A stretch of DNA of 64,000 bases from Hyphomicrobium album (GCF_009708035.1 NZ_WMBQ01000001.1:496001-560000), one strand, 5' to 3'. Shown: positions 19,509 through 27,287, counted from the stretch's first letter. The notes: generated by a model from the sequence alone, not told the origin. Program-made: numbers and translations.

Positions 19509-19892
19509 ATGATACGCGTTTGCGGCGCGCTCGCCGCGCTGCTGCTGGGGCCGGTCGCCGTCGCTGCCGGCAGCATCGACCAGCAATTGGCGAAGCTCGA
19601 TCCCGAGGAGCGGGCCCACCAGGTGTGCGTCATGAAGGGGATCGACATCATTCGACGCGAGGGCAAGCTGCCGAAGGCCGACCGCCTGAAGACCAGCATA
19701 ACGACCCGCGCCGCCTTCAACGGCACACAGGTTGCCGCCAAGGGCGGTGCCGTCCGCGCCAAGTCGCACTGGTACTCGGTGAAGTTCAAATGCGACGTGA
19801 CGCCCGACCAGATGAAGGCGCTGTCCTTCACCTACGAGCTCGGCGCCGAGATCCCTGAGGCGAAGTGGGACGACCTGGGCCTCTGGCGCTGA
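19509..19892 (+). CDS. DUF930 family secreted protein
   Basis: The 127-residue protein has a signal peptide (residues 1-20, cleavage after AVAAG) and a mature domain matching DUF930: IDQQLAKLDPEERAHQVC, MKGIDIIRREGK, then KSHWYSVKFKCDVTPDQM. Two cysteines, near residues 40 and 96, could form a disulphide in the periplasm. The family is common in Hyphomicrobiales and has no known function. The ATG has a GGATAGGA ribosome site. A hairpin follows at 19906. Confidence 0.8.
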   Translation: MIRVCGALAALLLGPVAVAAGSIDQQLAKLDPEERAHQVCVMKGIDIIRREGKLPKADRLKTSITTRAAFNGTQVAAKGGAVRAKSHWYSVKFKCDVTPDQMKALSFTYELGAEIPEAKWDDLGLWR

Positions 19893-19905
19893 GGCGGGAC
19901 GGATC

Positions 19906-19929
19906 GCCTCCCCCGCGGATGGGGGAGGC
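19906..19929. terminator. Hairpin downstream of the DUF930 gene
   Basis: GCCTCCCCC (19906-19914) pairs perfectly with GGGGGAGGC (19921-19929) around a GCGGAT loop. Only ATTATC follows rather than a T-run, so it may be a weak terminator, a 3'-end-protecting hairpin or a REP-like element. Confidence 0.5.
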
Positions 19930-19945
19930 ATTATCAGCTCCGGAA

Positions 19946-20059
19946 TTAGTCGTCATAGCCGACCAGCAGTTCGCCGGTCGCCGGATGCACGTGTGCTTCG
20001 ACGCTCGTCCGACGCTGACCATCGAGACGCCCGAGCGTGGATGTCGCATCTCGCTGCAA
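19946..20059 (-). CDS. Possible small protein, about 37 residues
   Basis: On the minus strand this frame ends in a protein-like tail, EAHVHPATGELLVGYDD, and stays open upstream. There is no ATG; the nearest usable start is a TTG at 20059, giving about 37 residues with a charged LGRLDGQRRTSVE middle. It may be a genuine short gene, the remnant of a longer one, or chance. I cannot name a family. It would read convergently towards the DUF930 gene. Confidence 0.3.
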   Translation of the reverse strand: MQRDATSTLGRLDGQRRTSVEAHVHPATGELLVGYDD

Positions 20060-20166
20060 CTGCCTGCACTGAGCGCGGCGCCGGCGGCCTAGCCGAACAC
20101 TGTAACTTTCTCTCGCGCGCCGGCGTATCCTCTCTAACTGACAGGGCTCGCTCCAAGGAGTAGATC

Positions 20167-20568
20167 ATGCCCCCCGTACGAATCCTTAAGCGTGTCGCGT
20201 TTGCCGTCGCCGCCTTGGCCCTCTCCGCCGGCGCCGCCTGGGCGTTCGAAGAGAAACCGTTCGACATGGACGCCTTCAAGGCCGCGCAAAACGCCGGCAA
20301 GCCGATCCTCGTCGACGCCTATGCCTCCTGGTGCCCCGTTTGCCGCGCGCAGCAGGCAGTCCTCGGAGGCCTGAAGACAAACCCGAAGTACGACAGCCTC
20401 GTCGTGTTCAAGGTGGACTACGACAATCAGCGCGACGCGCTGGATACGTTCAACGTGCAGAAGCAGAGCACGCTCATCGGCTTCAAGGGCGAGAAGGAGA
20501 CGGGCCGCTCTGTGGGCGACACCAACGCCGCGTCGATCGAGAAGCTCATCGGCACGACGCTCAACTAG
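20167..20568 (+). CDS. Periplasmic thioredoxin-like protein
   Basis: The 133-residue exported protein has a signal peptide (residues 8-27, cleavage after AAWA) and a thioredoxin domain like the C-terminal domain of DsbD, with the redox motif SWCPVCRAQQ near residue 60. The DYDNQRDALDTFNVQKQSTLIGF segment contains the usual strand before the cis-proline position, which here is Ser-Thr rather than a clear cis-Pro. It is followed 12 bases later by a CcdA-type membrane electron carrier, so the two genes together are the equivalent of a split DsbD. AAGGAG precedes the ATG. Confidence 0.85.
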   Translation: MPPVRILKRVAFAVAALALSAGAAWAFEEKPFDMDAFKAAQNAGKPILVDAYASWCPVCRAQQAVLGGLKTNPKYDSLVVFKVDYDNQRDALDTFNVQKQSTLIGFKGEKETGRSVGDTNAASIEKLIGTTLN

Positions 20569-20580
20569 GCAGCGACTCCC

Positions 20581-21303
20581 ATGCTCCTCGGCAGCGCCAC
20601 GTTTGCATTTTTCGCCGGGGCGCTGTCGACGCTGTCGCCGTGCGTCCTTCCGTTGCTTCCCATCATCTTGGCGACCGCCGTGTCGGAGCACCGTCTCGGC
20701 CCGGTGGCGCTGGCTGCTGGACTGGCCTCCTCCTTCGTCGCCGTCGGGCTGTTCGTGGCGACCGTCGGCTTCTCGATAGGTATCGACGCCGGCGCCTTCC
20801 GCATCTTCGCCGCGCTCCTGCTGATCGGCATCGGCGTCATCCTGCTCGTTCCGCAGTTGCAAGTGCAGTTCGCCACCGCGGCGGCGCCGATCAGCGGCTG
20901 GGCGGAAAACAGCTTCGGCGGATTCAGCACCGGCGGGTTGCAGGGTCAGTTCGCCCTCGGGCTGCTGCTCGGCGCCGTGTGGAGCCCATGCGTCGGCCCG
21001 ACCCTCGGCGCCGCATCGCTCCTTGCCGCGCAGGGCAAGGATCTCGGCCAGGTCGCGCTGATCATGCTTGCCTTCGGTGTCGGCGCGGCTCTCCCGCTGC
21101 TGCTGCTCGGCATGCTATCGCGCGAGACGCTGCTGCGCTGGCGCGGCCGCCTCGCCGAGGCCGGCAAAGGCGGCAAGGTGGTGCTCGGCATCTTGTTGAT
21201 CGCCGTGGGTCTCGCGATCGTCAGCGGCTTCGACAAACGCCTGGAAGCGGCGGTCCTCGACACCGTTCCTGCTTGGTTTACGGAGATATCCACTCGCTAT
21301 TGA
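20581..21303 (+). CDS. CcdA/DsbD-type transmembrane thiol electron carrier
   Basis: This polytopic inner-membrane protein of 240 residues belongs to the DsbD beta/CcdA family. Both membrane-embedded redox cysteines are visible, in LSPCVLPLLP (helix 1, residue ~21) and WSPCVGPTLG (helix 4, residue ~140). It would pass electrons from cytoplasmic thioredoxin to the periplasmic thioredoxin encoded just upstream. The neighbouring cytochrome b and molybdoenzyme genes suggest a local periplasmic reduction pathway. Confidence 0.87.
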   Translation: MLLGSATFAFFAGALSTLSPCVLPLLPIILATAVSEHRLGPVALAAGLASSFVAVGLFVATVGFSIGIDAGAFRIFAALLLIGIGVILLVPQLQVQFATAAAPISGWAENSFGGFSTGGLQGQFALGLLLGAVWSPCVGPTLGAASLLAAQGKDLGQVALIMLAFGVGAALPLLLLGMLSRETLLRWRGRLAEAGKGGKVVLGILLIAVGLAIVSGFDKRLEAAVLDTVPAWFTEISTRY

Positions 21304-21360
21304 ACCGATAGCGCCCGTGCGCCGGCCGGCGCGCTAGGCTAGCGAGAGAGGTCTAACCCA

Positions 21361-22203
21361 ATGGTCAGCTCTGCCATCGTTCCGCAGCCCGAGATCGTCT
21401 ATCGCCATTCGGTGATGGTGCGCATCACCCACTGGGTGAATGCCTTTTGCCTGCTCGTGCTTCTGGTGAGCGGCCTGCAGATCTTCAACGCCCATCCGAC
21501 GCTCTATTTCGGCGAGAAGTCGGAGCCCGACCGCGCCGTGCTGAGCATGCGTGCCGTCGAACAGCCCGACGGCAGTTATCGCGGTATCACCACCATCGGC
21601 AGCGCGCAGTTCGACACGACCGGCGTGCTCGGCCTCTCACGGGATGCGAGCGGCGAATACGAGGACCGCGGCTTTCCCAGCTGGATCACGCTGCCCTCCT
21701 ATCGCGACCTCGCCACGGGGCGCCGCTGGCATTTCTTCTTCGCCTGGCTGTTCGTGCTCAACGGCCTCGCCTACCTCATCTATGCCGCATGGAGCGGCCA
21801 CGTGCGCCGCGATCTCGCACCGACCCGCTCACAGCTCCGCCACATCGGGCAGTCGATCTGGGAGCACGTTCGTTTCCACTTCCCCAAGGGCGAGGAGGCG
21901 AAGAGCTACAACGTGTTGCAGAAGCTCGCCTACCTGGCGGTGATCTTCGGGCTGTTGCCACTCGTTGTGCTCACCGGCCTCACGATGTCGCCCGCCATGA
22001 ACGCGGCCTTCCCGTTCATGCTCGACGTGTTCGGCGGCCGTCAGTCGGCGCGCACCATCCACTTCCTCTGCGCCACCGGCATTACGCTCTTCGTCGTCGT
22101 CCATCTCGTCATGGTGGTCGCCACGGGAACCTGGAACAACATCCGATCGATGATCACCGGGCGCTACGTGATCGAGACCGAGGAGGCGACCCATGGCAAG
22201 TGA
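21361..22203 (+). CDS. Cytochrome b561/b6-type membrane subunit
   Basis: The 280-residue protein is a di-haem cytochrome b of the Ni/Fe-hydrogenase or formate-dehydrogenase gamma type. Candidate haem ligands are the His in RITHWVNAF (helix 1), RRWHFFFAW (helix 2), and GRQSARTIHFL and VVHLVMV in the last two helices. It overlaps the downstream molybdoenzyme gene by 11 bases, so the two are a functional pair in which the cytochrome connects the quinone pool to the periplasmic enzyme. A segment of about 60 residues between helices 1 and 2 is periplasmic. Confidence 0.85.
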   Translation: MVSSAIVPQPEIVYRHSVMVRITHWVNAFCLLVLLVSGLQIFNAHPTLYFGEKSEPDRAVLSMRAVEQPDGSYRGITTIGSAQFDTTGVLGLSRDASGEYEDRGFPSWITLPSYRDLATGRRWHFFFAWLFVLNGLAYLIYAAWSGHVRRDLAPTRSQLRHIGQSIWEHVRFHFPKGEEAKSYNVLQKLAYLAVIFGLLPLVVLTGLTMSPAMNAAFPFMLDVFGGRQSARTIHFLCATGITLFVVVHLVMVVATGTWNNIRSMITGRYVIETEEATHGK

Positions 22204-22960
22204 ACGCCTGAGCCGAAGAAGCTTCCTCATTCGCGGTGGTGCCGTCGGCGGCGCGGTGTTGCTCGGCGGCTGCGACCAGCTTTCGCAAAGCCCGGACTTC
22301 CGCGACGTGCTCTACAAGGCCGAAGGCGCAACCGAGCGCGTGCAGCGCTTGGTGCTGTCGCAGCGCTCACTCGCGCGCGAGTACACCGAGGCCGACCTGT
22401 CGAAGCACTTCAAGGCCAACGGCTCGACGCGCGTCGCCGATCCCCTTTATCGGCAGGCGCTGCTCGGCGGCTTCACCGACTGGCGGCTGAAAATCGACGG
22501 CCTCGTCGAGCGGCCGACGGCGCTGAGCCTCGCAGAGCTTCGCACGCTACCGGCGCGCACGCAGATCACCCGCCATGACTGCGTCGAGGGCTGGAGCGCC
22601 ATCGGCAAATGGACCGGGGCACAGCTCGGTCCGCTTCTGCAAAGCGTCGGCCTCAAGCCCGAGGCGCGCTACCTCGTCTTCCACTGCGCCGACAAGCTCG
22701 GCCGCACCGGCAACTACTACGAGAGCATCGACCTCATCGACGCGTTCCATCCGCAGACGATCCTGGCTTACGACATGAATGGAGCGGCGCTCACCGAGCC
22801 GCACGGCGCGCCCATCCGGCTGCGCGTCGAGCGCCAGCTCGGCTACAAGCACGCCAAATACGTCGAGCGCATCGAGGCGGTCTCGAACTTCGCGATGATC
22901 CGCGGGGGCCGCGGCGGCTTCTGGGAAGATCTCGGCTACGAGTGGTACGCCGGCATTTGA
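22193..22960 (+). CDS. Molybdopterin-dependent oxidoreductase, sulfite-oxidase fold, Tat-exported lipoprotein
   Basis: The 255-residue protein has the sulfite oxidase/YedY catalytic domain. The molybdenum-ligating cysteine is in TRHDCVEGWSAIGKW near residue 128. The N-terminus carries a twin-arginine motif SRRSFLIRG followed by a hydrophobic stretch and a lipobox LLGGC at residue ~28, so it is probably exported folded by Tat and anchored as a lipoprotein. It pairs with the overlapping cytochrome b gene. The substrate could be a sulfoxide, sulfite or another small molecule; the sequence does not decide. Confidence 0.85.
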   Translation: MASERLSRRSFLIRGGAVGGAVLLGGCDQLSQSPDFRDVLYKAEGATERVQRLVLSQRSLAREYTEADLSKHFKANGSTRVADPLYRQALLGGFTDWRLKIDGLVERPTALSLAELRTLPARTQITRHDCVEGWSAIGKWTGAQLGPLLQSVGLKPEARYLVFHCADKLGRTGNYYESIDLIDAFHPQTILAYDMNGAALTEPHGAPIRLRVERQLGYKHAKYVERIEAVSNFAMIRGGRGGFWEDLGYEWYAGI

Positions 22961-22972
22961 AAACGCCGGCGG

Positions 22973-23371
22973 TCAACTCTTCTCATCGAGATTGAGACAC
23001 ACCGAGTTGATGCAATAGCGCTTGCCGCTCGCCGTCGGTCCGTCGTCGAAGACGTGGCCCAAGTGCGAACCGCAGCGCGCGCAGGTGATCTCCGTTCGCG
23101 CCATGCCGTGCGAGTTGTCTGTGTGATACTCGACGGCGCCGGGCAGCGCCTCGTCGAATGAAGGCCAGCCTGTGCCGGAGTCGAACTTCGTATCCGAGGC
23201 GAAGAGAGGGTTGCCGCACGCGGCGCAGGTGAATGTGCCGTCCGCCTCGGTGTGGAGATGCTCGCCGGTGAACGGCGGCTCGGTGCCTTTTTCGCGCAAG
23301 ATGCGGTACTGCTCCGGCGTCAATTGCTTGCGCCAGCCCGCCTCGTCCTTCGGCATCGGTTCGTCGCTCAT
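22973..23371 (-). CDS. msrB: Peptide-methionine (R)-S-oxide reductase
   Basis: This enzyme repairs the R-epimer of methionine sulfoxide. The 132-residue protein has both structural zinc CxxC pairs (CAACGNPLF and CARCGSHLGHVF), the GTGWPSF substrate loop and the catalytic cysteine in RYCINS near the C-terminus. No signal peptide is visible, so it is cytoplasmic. It converges with the molybdoenzyme gene. No msrA is present in the window. Confidence 0.93.
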   Translation of the reverse strand: MSDEPMPKDEAGWRKQLTPEQYRILREKGTEPPFTGEHLHTEADGTFTCAACGNPLFASDTKFDSGTGWPSFDEALPGAVEYHTDNSHGMARTEITCARCGSHLGHVFDDGPTASGKRYCINSVCLNLDEKS

Positions 23372-23549
23372 GTGCCTTAGATAGCACTGCCACGCCTAAG
23401 CCCAAAGGGCCCCTGTCACGATCCGACCACGCACAATAGCCGCGTGCCCAAGTTGTGCCGCCTACTTCTGCTGTGTCGGGAGCTGGTGGACCGAGGCAAC
23501 GCGCCGGCCTGTATCCTTAGTCAGCGTTGTCGCATAATTGAGTTCAAAC

Positions 23550-23608
23550 TTGACATGCAAAGTAAGGTATCACCTATGAAGCCCCTCGGGGTTTTTGCAT
23601 CTGGATAA
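23550..23608 (+). promoter_or_regulatory. exbB leader: promoter-like element, short hairpin and 10-codon frame
   Basis: TTGACA at 23550-23555 and TATGAA at 23575-23580 resemble a promoter with a 19-base spacer. Overlapping it are an ATG at 23576 with AAGG 8 bases upstream, giving a frame of ten codons ending at 23608, and a small hairpin AAGCCC-CTCG-GGGTTT with a T-run. The promoter and the leader-peptide readings exclude each other. The position just before exbB fits either a promoter or an attenuator. Confidence 0.3.
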
Positions 23609-23620
23609 CAGCGCGGCGTC

Positions 23621-24685
23621 ATGGCTCATCGTCCCTCGCAACTTTTGAACTCTTCTAAAATTGCCTGTGCCGCCGTCGCATTGACTATCGCCGGTATCGC
23701 CGCGGCGTCCGCGCAGGACACCGCTCAGCCGGCACCCGCAACGTCGCCGCCTGTAACGAGCGAGAGCCCGAACTCGTCATCCCCGTCGGCAGCTGCTCCA
23801 AGCACGCCTGCGGCGACCACTCCGTCCGCACCGGGTGCAACACAGTCCCCCGCGGCGCCGAACGCCGACGCGGCGCCTGCAGCCACGACGCCCCCCGGCG
23901 CGACCGATGGCGCACATCACGTTGATGATCCCGGGGTCACCCCGGCACCGGCGGCGACGCCCCCTACTCCCATTGCCAACGTCGAAGCCCACAAGCTGCC
24001 GCGCGACTTGTCGCCGTGGAGCATGTTCATGCAGGCCGACCTCGTCGTGAAGTCGGTCATGATCGGACTGATCTTTGCTTCGGTGATCACGTGGACCGTC
24101 TGGCTGGCGAAGAGCATCGAGCTGGGCGCCGCGCGCCGCCGCGTGCGCGCGGCGCTGCGCAAGCTTACCGACGCCAACTCGATCGGCGAGGCGGTCAATC
24201 TGGTCGACGCGAAGCGCGGCGCCGTGCCCGCGATGCTGCGGGCGGCTGTCGCCGAGACCCGCGCCTCGTGGGACGTCGCCGACAAATACGCGATCAAGGA
24301 GCGCGTGTCGGCGCGCCTCGACCGCATCGAACTCGCCGCCGGCCGCGACATCAACCGCGGCACCGGCGTCCTCGCCACCATCGGCTCGACGGCGCCGTTC
24401 GTCGGCCTGTTCGGCACCGTGTGGGGCATCATGAACAGCTTCATCGGCATCTCGGAAGCGCAAACGACGAACCTCGCCATCGTCGCCCCCGGCATCGCCG
24501 AAGCTTTGCTCGCCACCGCCTTCGGTCTCGTCGCCGCCATTCCCGCGGTGATGATCTACAATCACTTCGCCCGCGCCATCGGCGGCTACAAAGCGCTCGT
24601 CGGCGACGCGTCCGTCGCCGTGTTGTGCCTCCTGTCGCGGGACTTCGACCGCGGCGTGCGACCTGAGCTGAGAGCCGCGGAGTAA
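23621..24685 (+). CDS. exbB: TonB-system energizer, ExbB (MotA/TolQ/ExbB family)
   Basis: This inner-membrane proton-channel subunit powers TonB-dependent uptake. The 354-residue protein is longer than E. coli ExbB (244) because of an N-terminal signal-like segment (residues 13-32) and an Ala/Pro/Thr/Ser-rich periplasmic spacer to about residue 125, a form usual in alphaproteobacteria. The core has helix 1 near residue 145 and the GVLATIGSTAPFVGLFGTVWGIM helix pair region near residues 248-275, then a final helix ending FGLVAAIPAVM. It is followed by exbD at 6 bases and tonB. Confidence 0.9.
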   Translation: MAHRPSQLLNSSKIACAAVALTIAGIAAASAQDTAQPAPATSPPVTSESPNSSSPSAAAPSTPAATTPSAPGATQSPAAPNADAAPAATTPPGATDGAHHVDDPGVTPAPAATPPTPIANVEAHKLPRDLSPWSMFMQADLVVKSVMIGLIFASVITWTVWLAKSIELGAARRRVRAALRKLTDANSIGEAVNLVDAKRGAVPAMLRAAVAETRASWDVADKYAIKERVSARLDRIELAAGRDINRGTGVLATIGSTAPFVGLFGTVWGIMNSFIGISEAQTTNLAIVAPGIAEALLATAFGLVAAIPAVMIYNHFARAIGGYKALVGDASVAVLCLLSRDFDRGVRPELRAAE

Positions 24686-24690
24686 CGTCT

Positions 24691-25194
24691 ATGGCGGGCA
24701 AACTTGCGGAAGACGACATCTCGGAAACCCACGAGATCAACGTCACGCCCTTCATCGACGTGATGCTCGTGCTCCTGATCATCTTCATGGTCGTGGCGCC
24801 GCTGTCGACGGTCGACGTCCCGGTCGAGTTGCCCGTTTCGTCGGCCAAGCCCGTCGGCAAGCCCGACAAGCCGCTCTTCGTGACGCTCAAGGCCGACCTG
24901 TCGCTCGCCGTCGGCAACGACACGGTGCTGTGGAGCAATCTCGGCTCCTCGCTCGATGCGCAGACCAGCAGCGATCGCAACAAGCGCCTGTTCCTGCGCG
25001 CCGACAAGACCGTGCCCTACGGCGAGCTGATGCGGCTGATGGATACGCTGCGCGCCGCCGGATATCTCAAGGTGGCCTTCGTCGGCCTCGAGGGTCCGCC
25101 AATCATGCCCGGCGCACCTGGCGCGACCGCCCCAGCGGCACCGGCAGCTCCTGCCACTCCCTCCAACGCACCTGCGCCTTCGACGACCCCATGA
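24691..25194 (+). CDS. exbD: Biopolymer transport protein ExbD
   Basis: This is the partner of ExbB in the proton-driven motor. The 167-residue protein has a short cytoplasmic N-terminus, one membrane helix containing the essential aspartate in TPFIDVMLVLLIIFMV (residues ~19-34), a periplasmic domain with LFLRADKTVPYGELM, and an Ala/Pro-rich tail. Its stop overlaps the tonB start (ATGA). Confidence 0.92.
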   Translation: MAGKLAEDDISETHEINVTPFIDVMLVLLIIFMVVAPLSTVDVPVELPVSSAKPVGKPDKPLFVTLKADLSLAVGNDTVLWSNLGSSLDAQTSSDRNKRLFLRADKTVPYGELMRLMDTLRAAGYLKVAFVGLEGPPIMPGAPGATAPAAPAAPATPSNAPAPSTTP

Positions 25195-26009
25195 TCGCGC
25201 ACCTCGAGTTTCTCGAAGGTTCCGGCACGCGCATGCGCCGCTGGCTTGTCGCCGGCTTCCTCATGATCTCGATACACGCCGTCGCCGGTGCCCTGGCGAT
25301 GGTCAATTGGCCCGAGGACGACGCCACGGAGGAGGACGCCGGCGCGTTCATGGTCGAAATGGCGCCCATCGCCGTAGCGCCCCCGGCGGAGAAGCTCAAC
25401 GTGGCGATCGGGCTGCGCGCCGACGAGGCGGCCCCGTCCGTGGCGCCGATGGAGGAGGTCAAGGAGAAGACCGACATCGAGATGCCGAAGGTCGAGGAGG
25501 CGCCGCTCGCCCCCGATCCGGAGGTCGTCGTCGAGAAGCAGGTGCCGATCGAGGAGGTCGACGTCAAGGAGGCGGAAGAGGATCCGCGGCCGGAGCAGCA
25601 GGCAACGCCGCAGACTTCTGCCGCGCCGAGCGAGACCACCGCGCCACCGCCCGTCGAGGCGCCGCCGGCCGAGAAGCCCGCGGCGCCTAAGCAAGGCATC
25701 TCGTCGAAGCCGTCCGAGACGACCCTCACCTGGCACAAGTCGCTTGTGCTGCACCTCAACAAGCACAAGAAGTACCCGCACGAGGCGCGCAAGAGCGGCG
25801 AGGAGGGCGTCGCGCATGTGTCGTTCAAGCTCGACCGCTCGGGCAAGGTGATCGACACCCACCTCGACAAGAGCTCCGGCTCCGACCTGCTCGACAAGGA
25901 GGCGATCGAGGTGCTGACCCGCGCCAGCCCCTTTCCTCAACCGCCTTCCGATATCGCTGACATCACCATCAGCCTGTCGCTGCCGATTCAGTTCCGCATC
26001 AAGCGCTGA
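25191..26009 (+). CDS. tonB: TonB energy-transducing protein
   Basis: TonB spans the periplasm to drive TonB-dependent outer-membrane receptors. The 272-residue protein has one N-terminal membrane anchor (residues 17-39), an unusually acidic Glu/Pro-rich spacer (about 70-170) and a C-terminal TonB domain with YPHEARKSGEEGVAHVSF and a final SLPIQFRIKR. The start was placed at 25191 because it overlaps the exbD stop; the frame is open further upstream only as a shadow of exbD. No receptor gene is nearby. Confidence 0.88.
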   Translation: MIAHLEFLEGSGTRMRRWLVAGFLMISIHAVAGALAMVNWPEDDATEEDAGAFMVEMAPIAVAPPAEKLNVAIGLRADEAAPSVAPMEEVKEKTDIEMPKVEEAPLAPDPEVVVEKQVPIEEVDVKEAEEDPRPEQQATPQTSAAPSETTAPPPVEAPPAEKPAAPKQGISSKPSETTLTWHKSLVLHLNKHKKYPHEARKSGEEGVAHVSFKLDRSGKVIDTHLDKSSGSDLLDKEAIEVLTRASPFPQPPSDIADITISLSLPIQFRIKR

Positions 26010-26031
26010 TGCGCCTAGCCGACGATCCGCT

Positions 26032-26604
26032 TTAGATCGCGCGCGACAAGTGCGGCGCTTCCCGTCCGGCGAGCTGACGCACGATCGCGGCGGGTGAGCG
26101 TTGCAGCTCGTGGAATATCGCCCGGCCGTCCGGCCACGGACCGAAGCCGGCTGCCGGATCGATGCCGCCGGCGCGGCCGGCGTTGACGAACTCGCAGCTC
26201 CAATATCCCGCCCAAAACGCCGCTTTGCTCAACCGCATGTGCGGGTCGTTGGTGCTCGCGACGATCGCCGCCGGGAAGCCGAGCGGCTCCTCGGGCAGCA
26301 TCCATGCTAGCCGCATGTTGTCGGGATCGAACGGCGCGACGAGCAACGCGCCTTCCACACGATCGGCGCAGTCTACTGCGGCGCGCACGGCGGCAAGACA
26401 GCCGAAGCCGTGGGCAACGATCCACACGGGATCTTCGCTGCGCTGCAGGTGCCAGCGCACCAGCGCCGACCATTCCGACAGATCGAGGTTCTTGCAATCG
26501 GGGGGCGCCATGCGGCGCGTGTCAGGGATCGTCGCTTCGAACCAACTCAGCCAGTGACCTTCGCCGCCTCCGTCGAGACCAGGAACAAGGAGAGTGGTAG
26601 CCAT
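26032..26604 (-). CDS. RBBP9/YdeN-like alpha/beta hydrolase lacking catalytic residues
   Basis: The 190-residue protein has the RBBP9/YdeN family layout: VPGLDGGGEGHW at the start, nucleophile-elbow region WIVAHGFGCLAA near residue 65, ASTNDPH near residue 118 and a final GIDPAAGFGPWPDG. In active members the elbow reads AHSLG and the histidine sits in GHIN before the GPWP motif. Here Ser is Gly and the His position is Gly, while the Asp is retained. It is therefore probably inactive as a serine hydrolase and may be a binding protein. It converges with tonB. Confidence 0.75.
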   Translation of the reverse strand: MATTLLVPGLDGGGEGHWLSWFEATIPDTRRMAPPDCKNLDLSEWSALVRWHLQRSEDPVWIVAHGFGCLAAVRAAVDCADRVEGALLVAPFDPDNMRLAWMLPEEPLGFPAAIVASTNDPHMRLSKAAFWAGYWSCEFVNAGRAGGIDPAAGFGPWPDGRAIFHELQRSPAAIVRQLAGREAPHLSRAI

Positions 26605-27114
26605 GCTGGTACCTCGCTCTAGTTGTTACTCGAGTTGTCGCTCGTTTCCCCGTAAGTCCGTGCCTTTCCGCGCGTGATCTGCCTAACCCCGAAGCTAGGC
26701 GTCGGGGTCCATTTGTCGCAACGAAGAAATGCTGATGTCGATATTCGGTTTCCAGCTATGCCGCGGATCGGCGGCTTGCTGCGCTGCACGCTGGCGTAAC
26801 AACCCAGCCAAACCCGAACACGCAGCCGCGGATCATGCCCGATGCGATGGAGAACTTTTCGGCAGCGCAAAATTGGCCTCTAGGAACGGAGCCGGACGGC
26901 GCAACGCCCACCGTCCTTGCCGTCGCTGCTCCCTAGGCATGCCAGTTCATAAGAAATGCAGGTCTTCTTATTTGACCTTGGACGGACCACCCACCATCTA
27001 TGGACGCGTCGGCATGCGCCGGCCGCGGTGATTTGCAGAGCAGGATTGCGCCGCGAAACCAAACGCTAAGATGCCGTGTTTGTACGCACGGCCTCGGCTC
27101 CAAGGAGAACAACC
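26605..27114. other. Long intergenic region, possible leader of the Cys-rich peptide gene
   Basis: This stretch of about 510 bases has no supported gene. It contains a CCCCGA/TCGGGG hairpin at about 26691-26711 and a candidate promoter: TTGACC at 26972-26977 with CATCTA at 26995-27000, 17 bases apart and 115 bases before the ATG at 27115. Its base composition is less GC-rich than that of the flanking genes. A non-coding RNA cannot be excluded. Confidence 0.35.
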
Positions 27115-27198
27115 ATGGCAAGCGTCGTCAATTCGACCATCGCACTCGCCCCGCAATCGTGCAGACCGATGAGCTCCTCCTGTTGCATGTGCTGTTGA
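27115..27198 (+). CDS. Cysteine-rich micropeptide ending in CCMCC
   Basis: A 27-residue frame starts at an ATG 7 bases after a perfect AAGGAG ribosome site (27102-27107). The peptide has an unremarkable N-terminal half (MASVVNSTIALAP) and a C-terminal half with five cysteines, QSCRPMSSSCCMCC, ending exactly at the last Cys. Such a layout could be a metal-binding peptide, a precursor of a modified peptide, or a cysteine-rich leader peptide controlling the gene at 27288. No modification enzyme is nearby, so the choice between these is open. Confidence 0.55.
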   Translation: MASVVNSTIALAPQSCRPMSSSCCMCC

Positions 27199-27287
27199 AG
27201 CGCGCCTGAGCGGCACTAGCCGCCCGCATCAAACCGTCATCAAAGCAGCATAAGGGAGCGCCGGTACGCATCGGCGCAAGTGAGCTC

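Noticed and set aside
26605-27114. tRNA or other RNA gene in the long intergenic region.
   Set aside because: No T-loop sequence (GGTTCGANTCC-type) or cloverleaf pattern was visible; only weak hairpins and promoter-like pieces.
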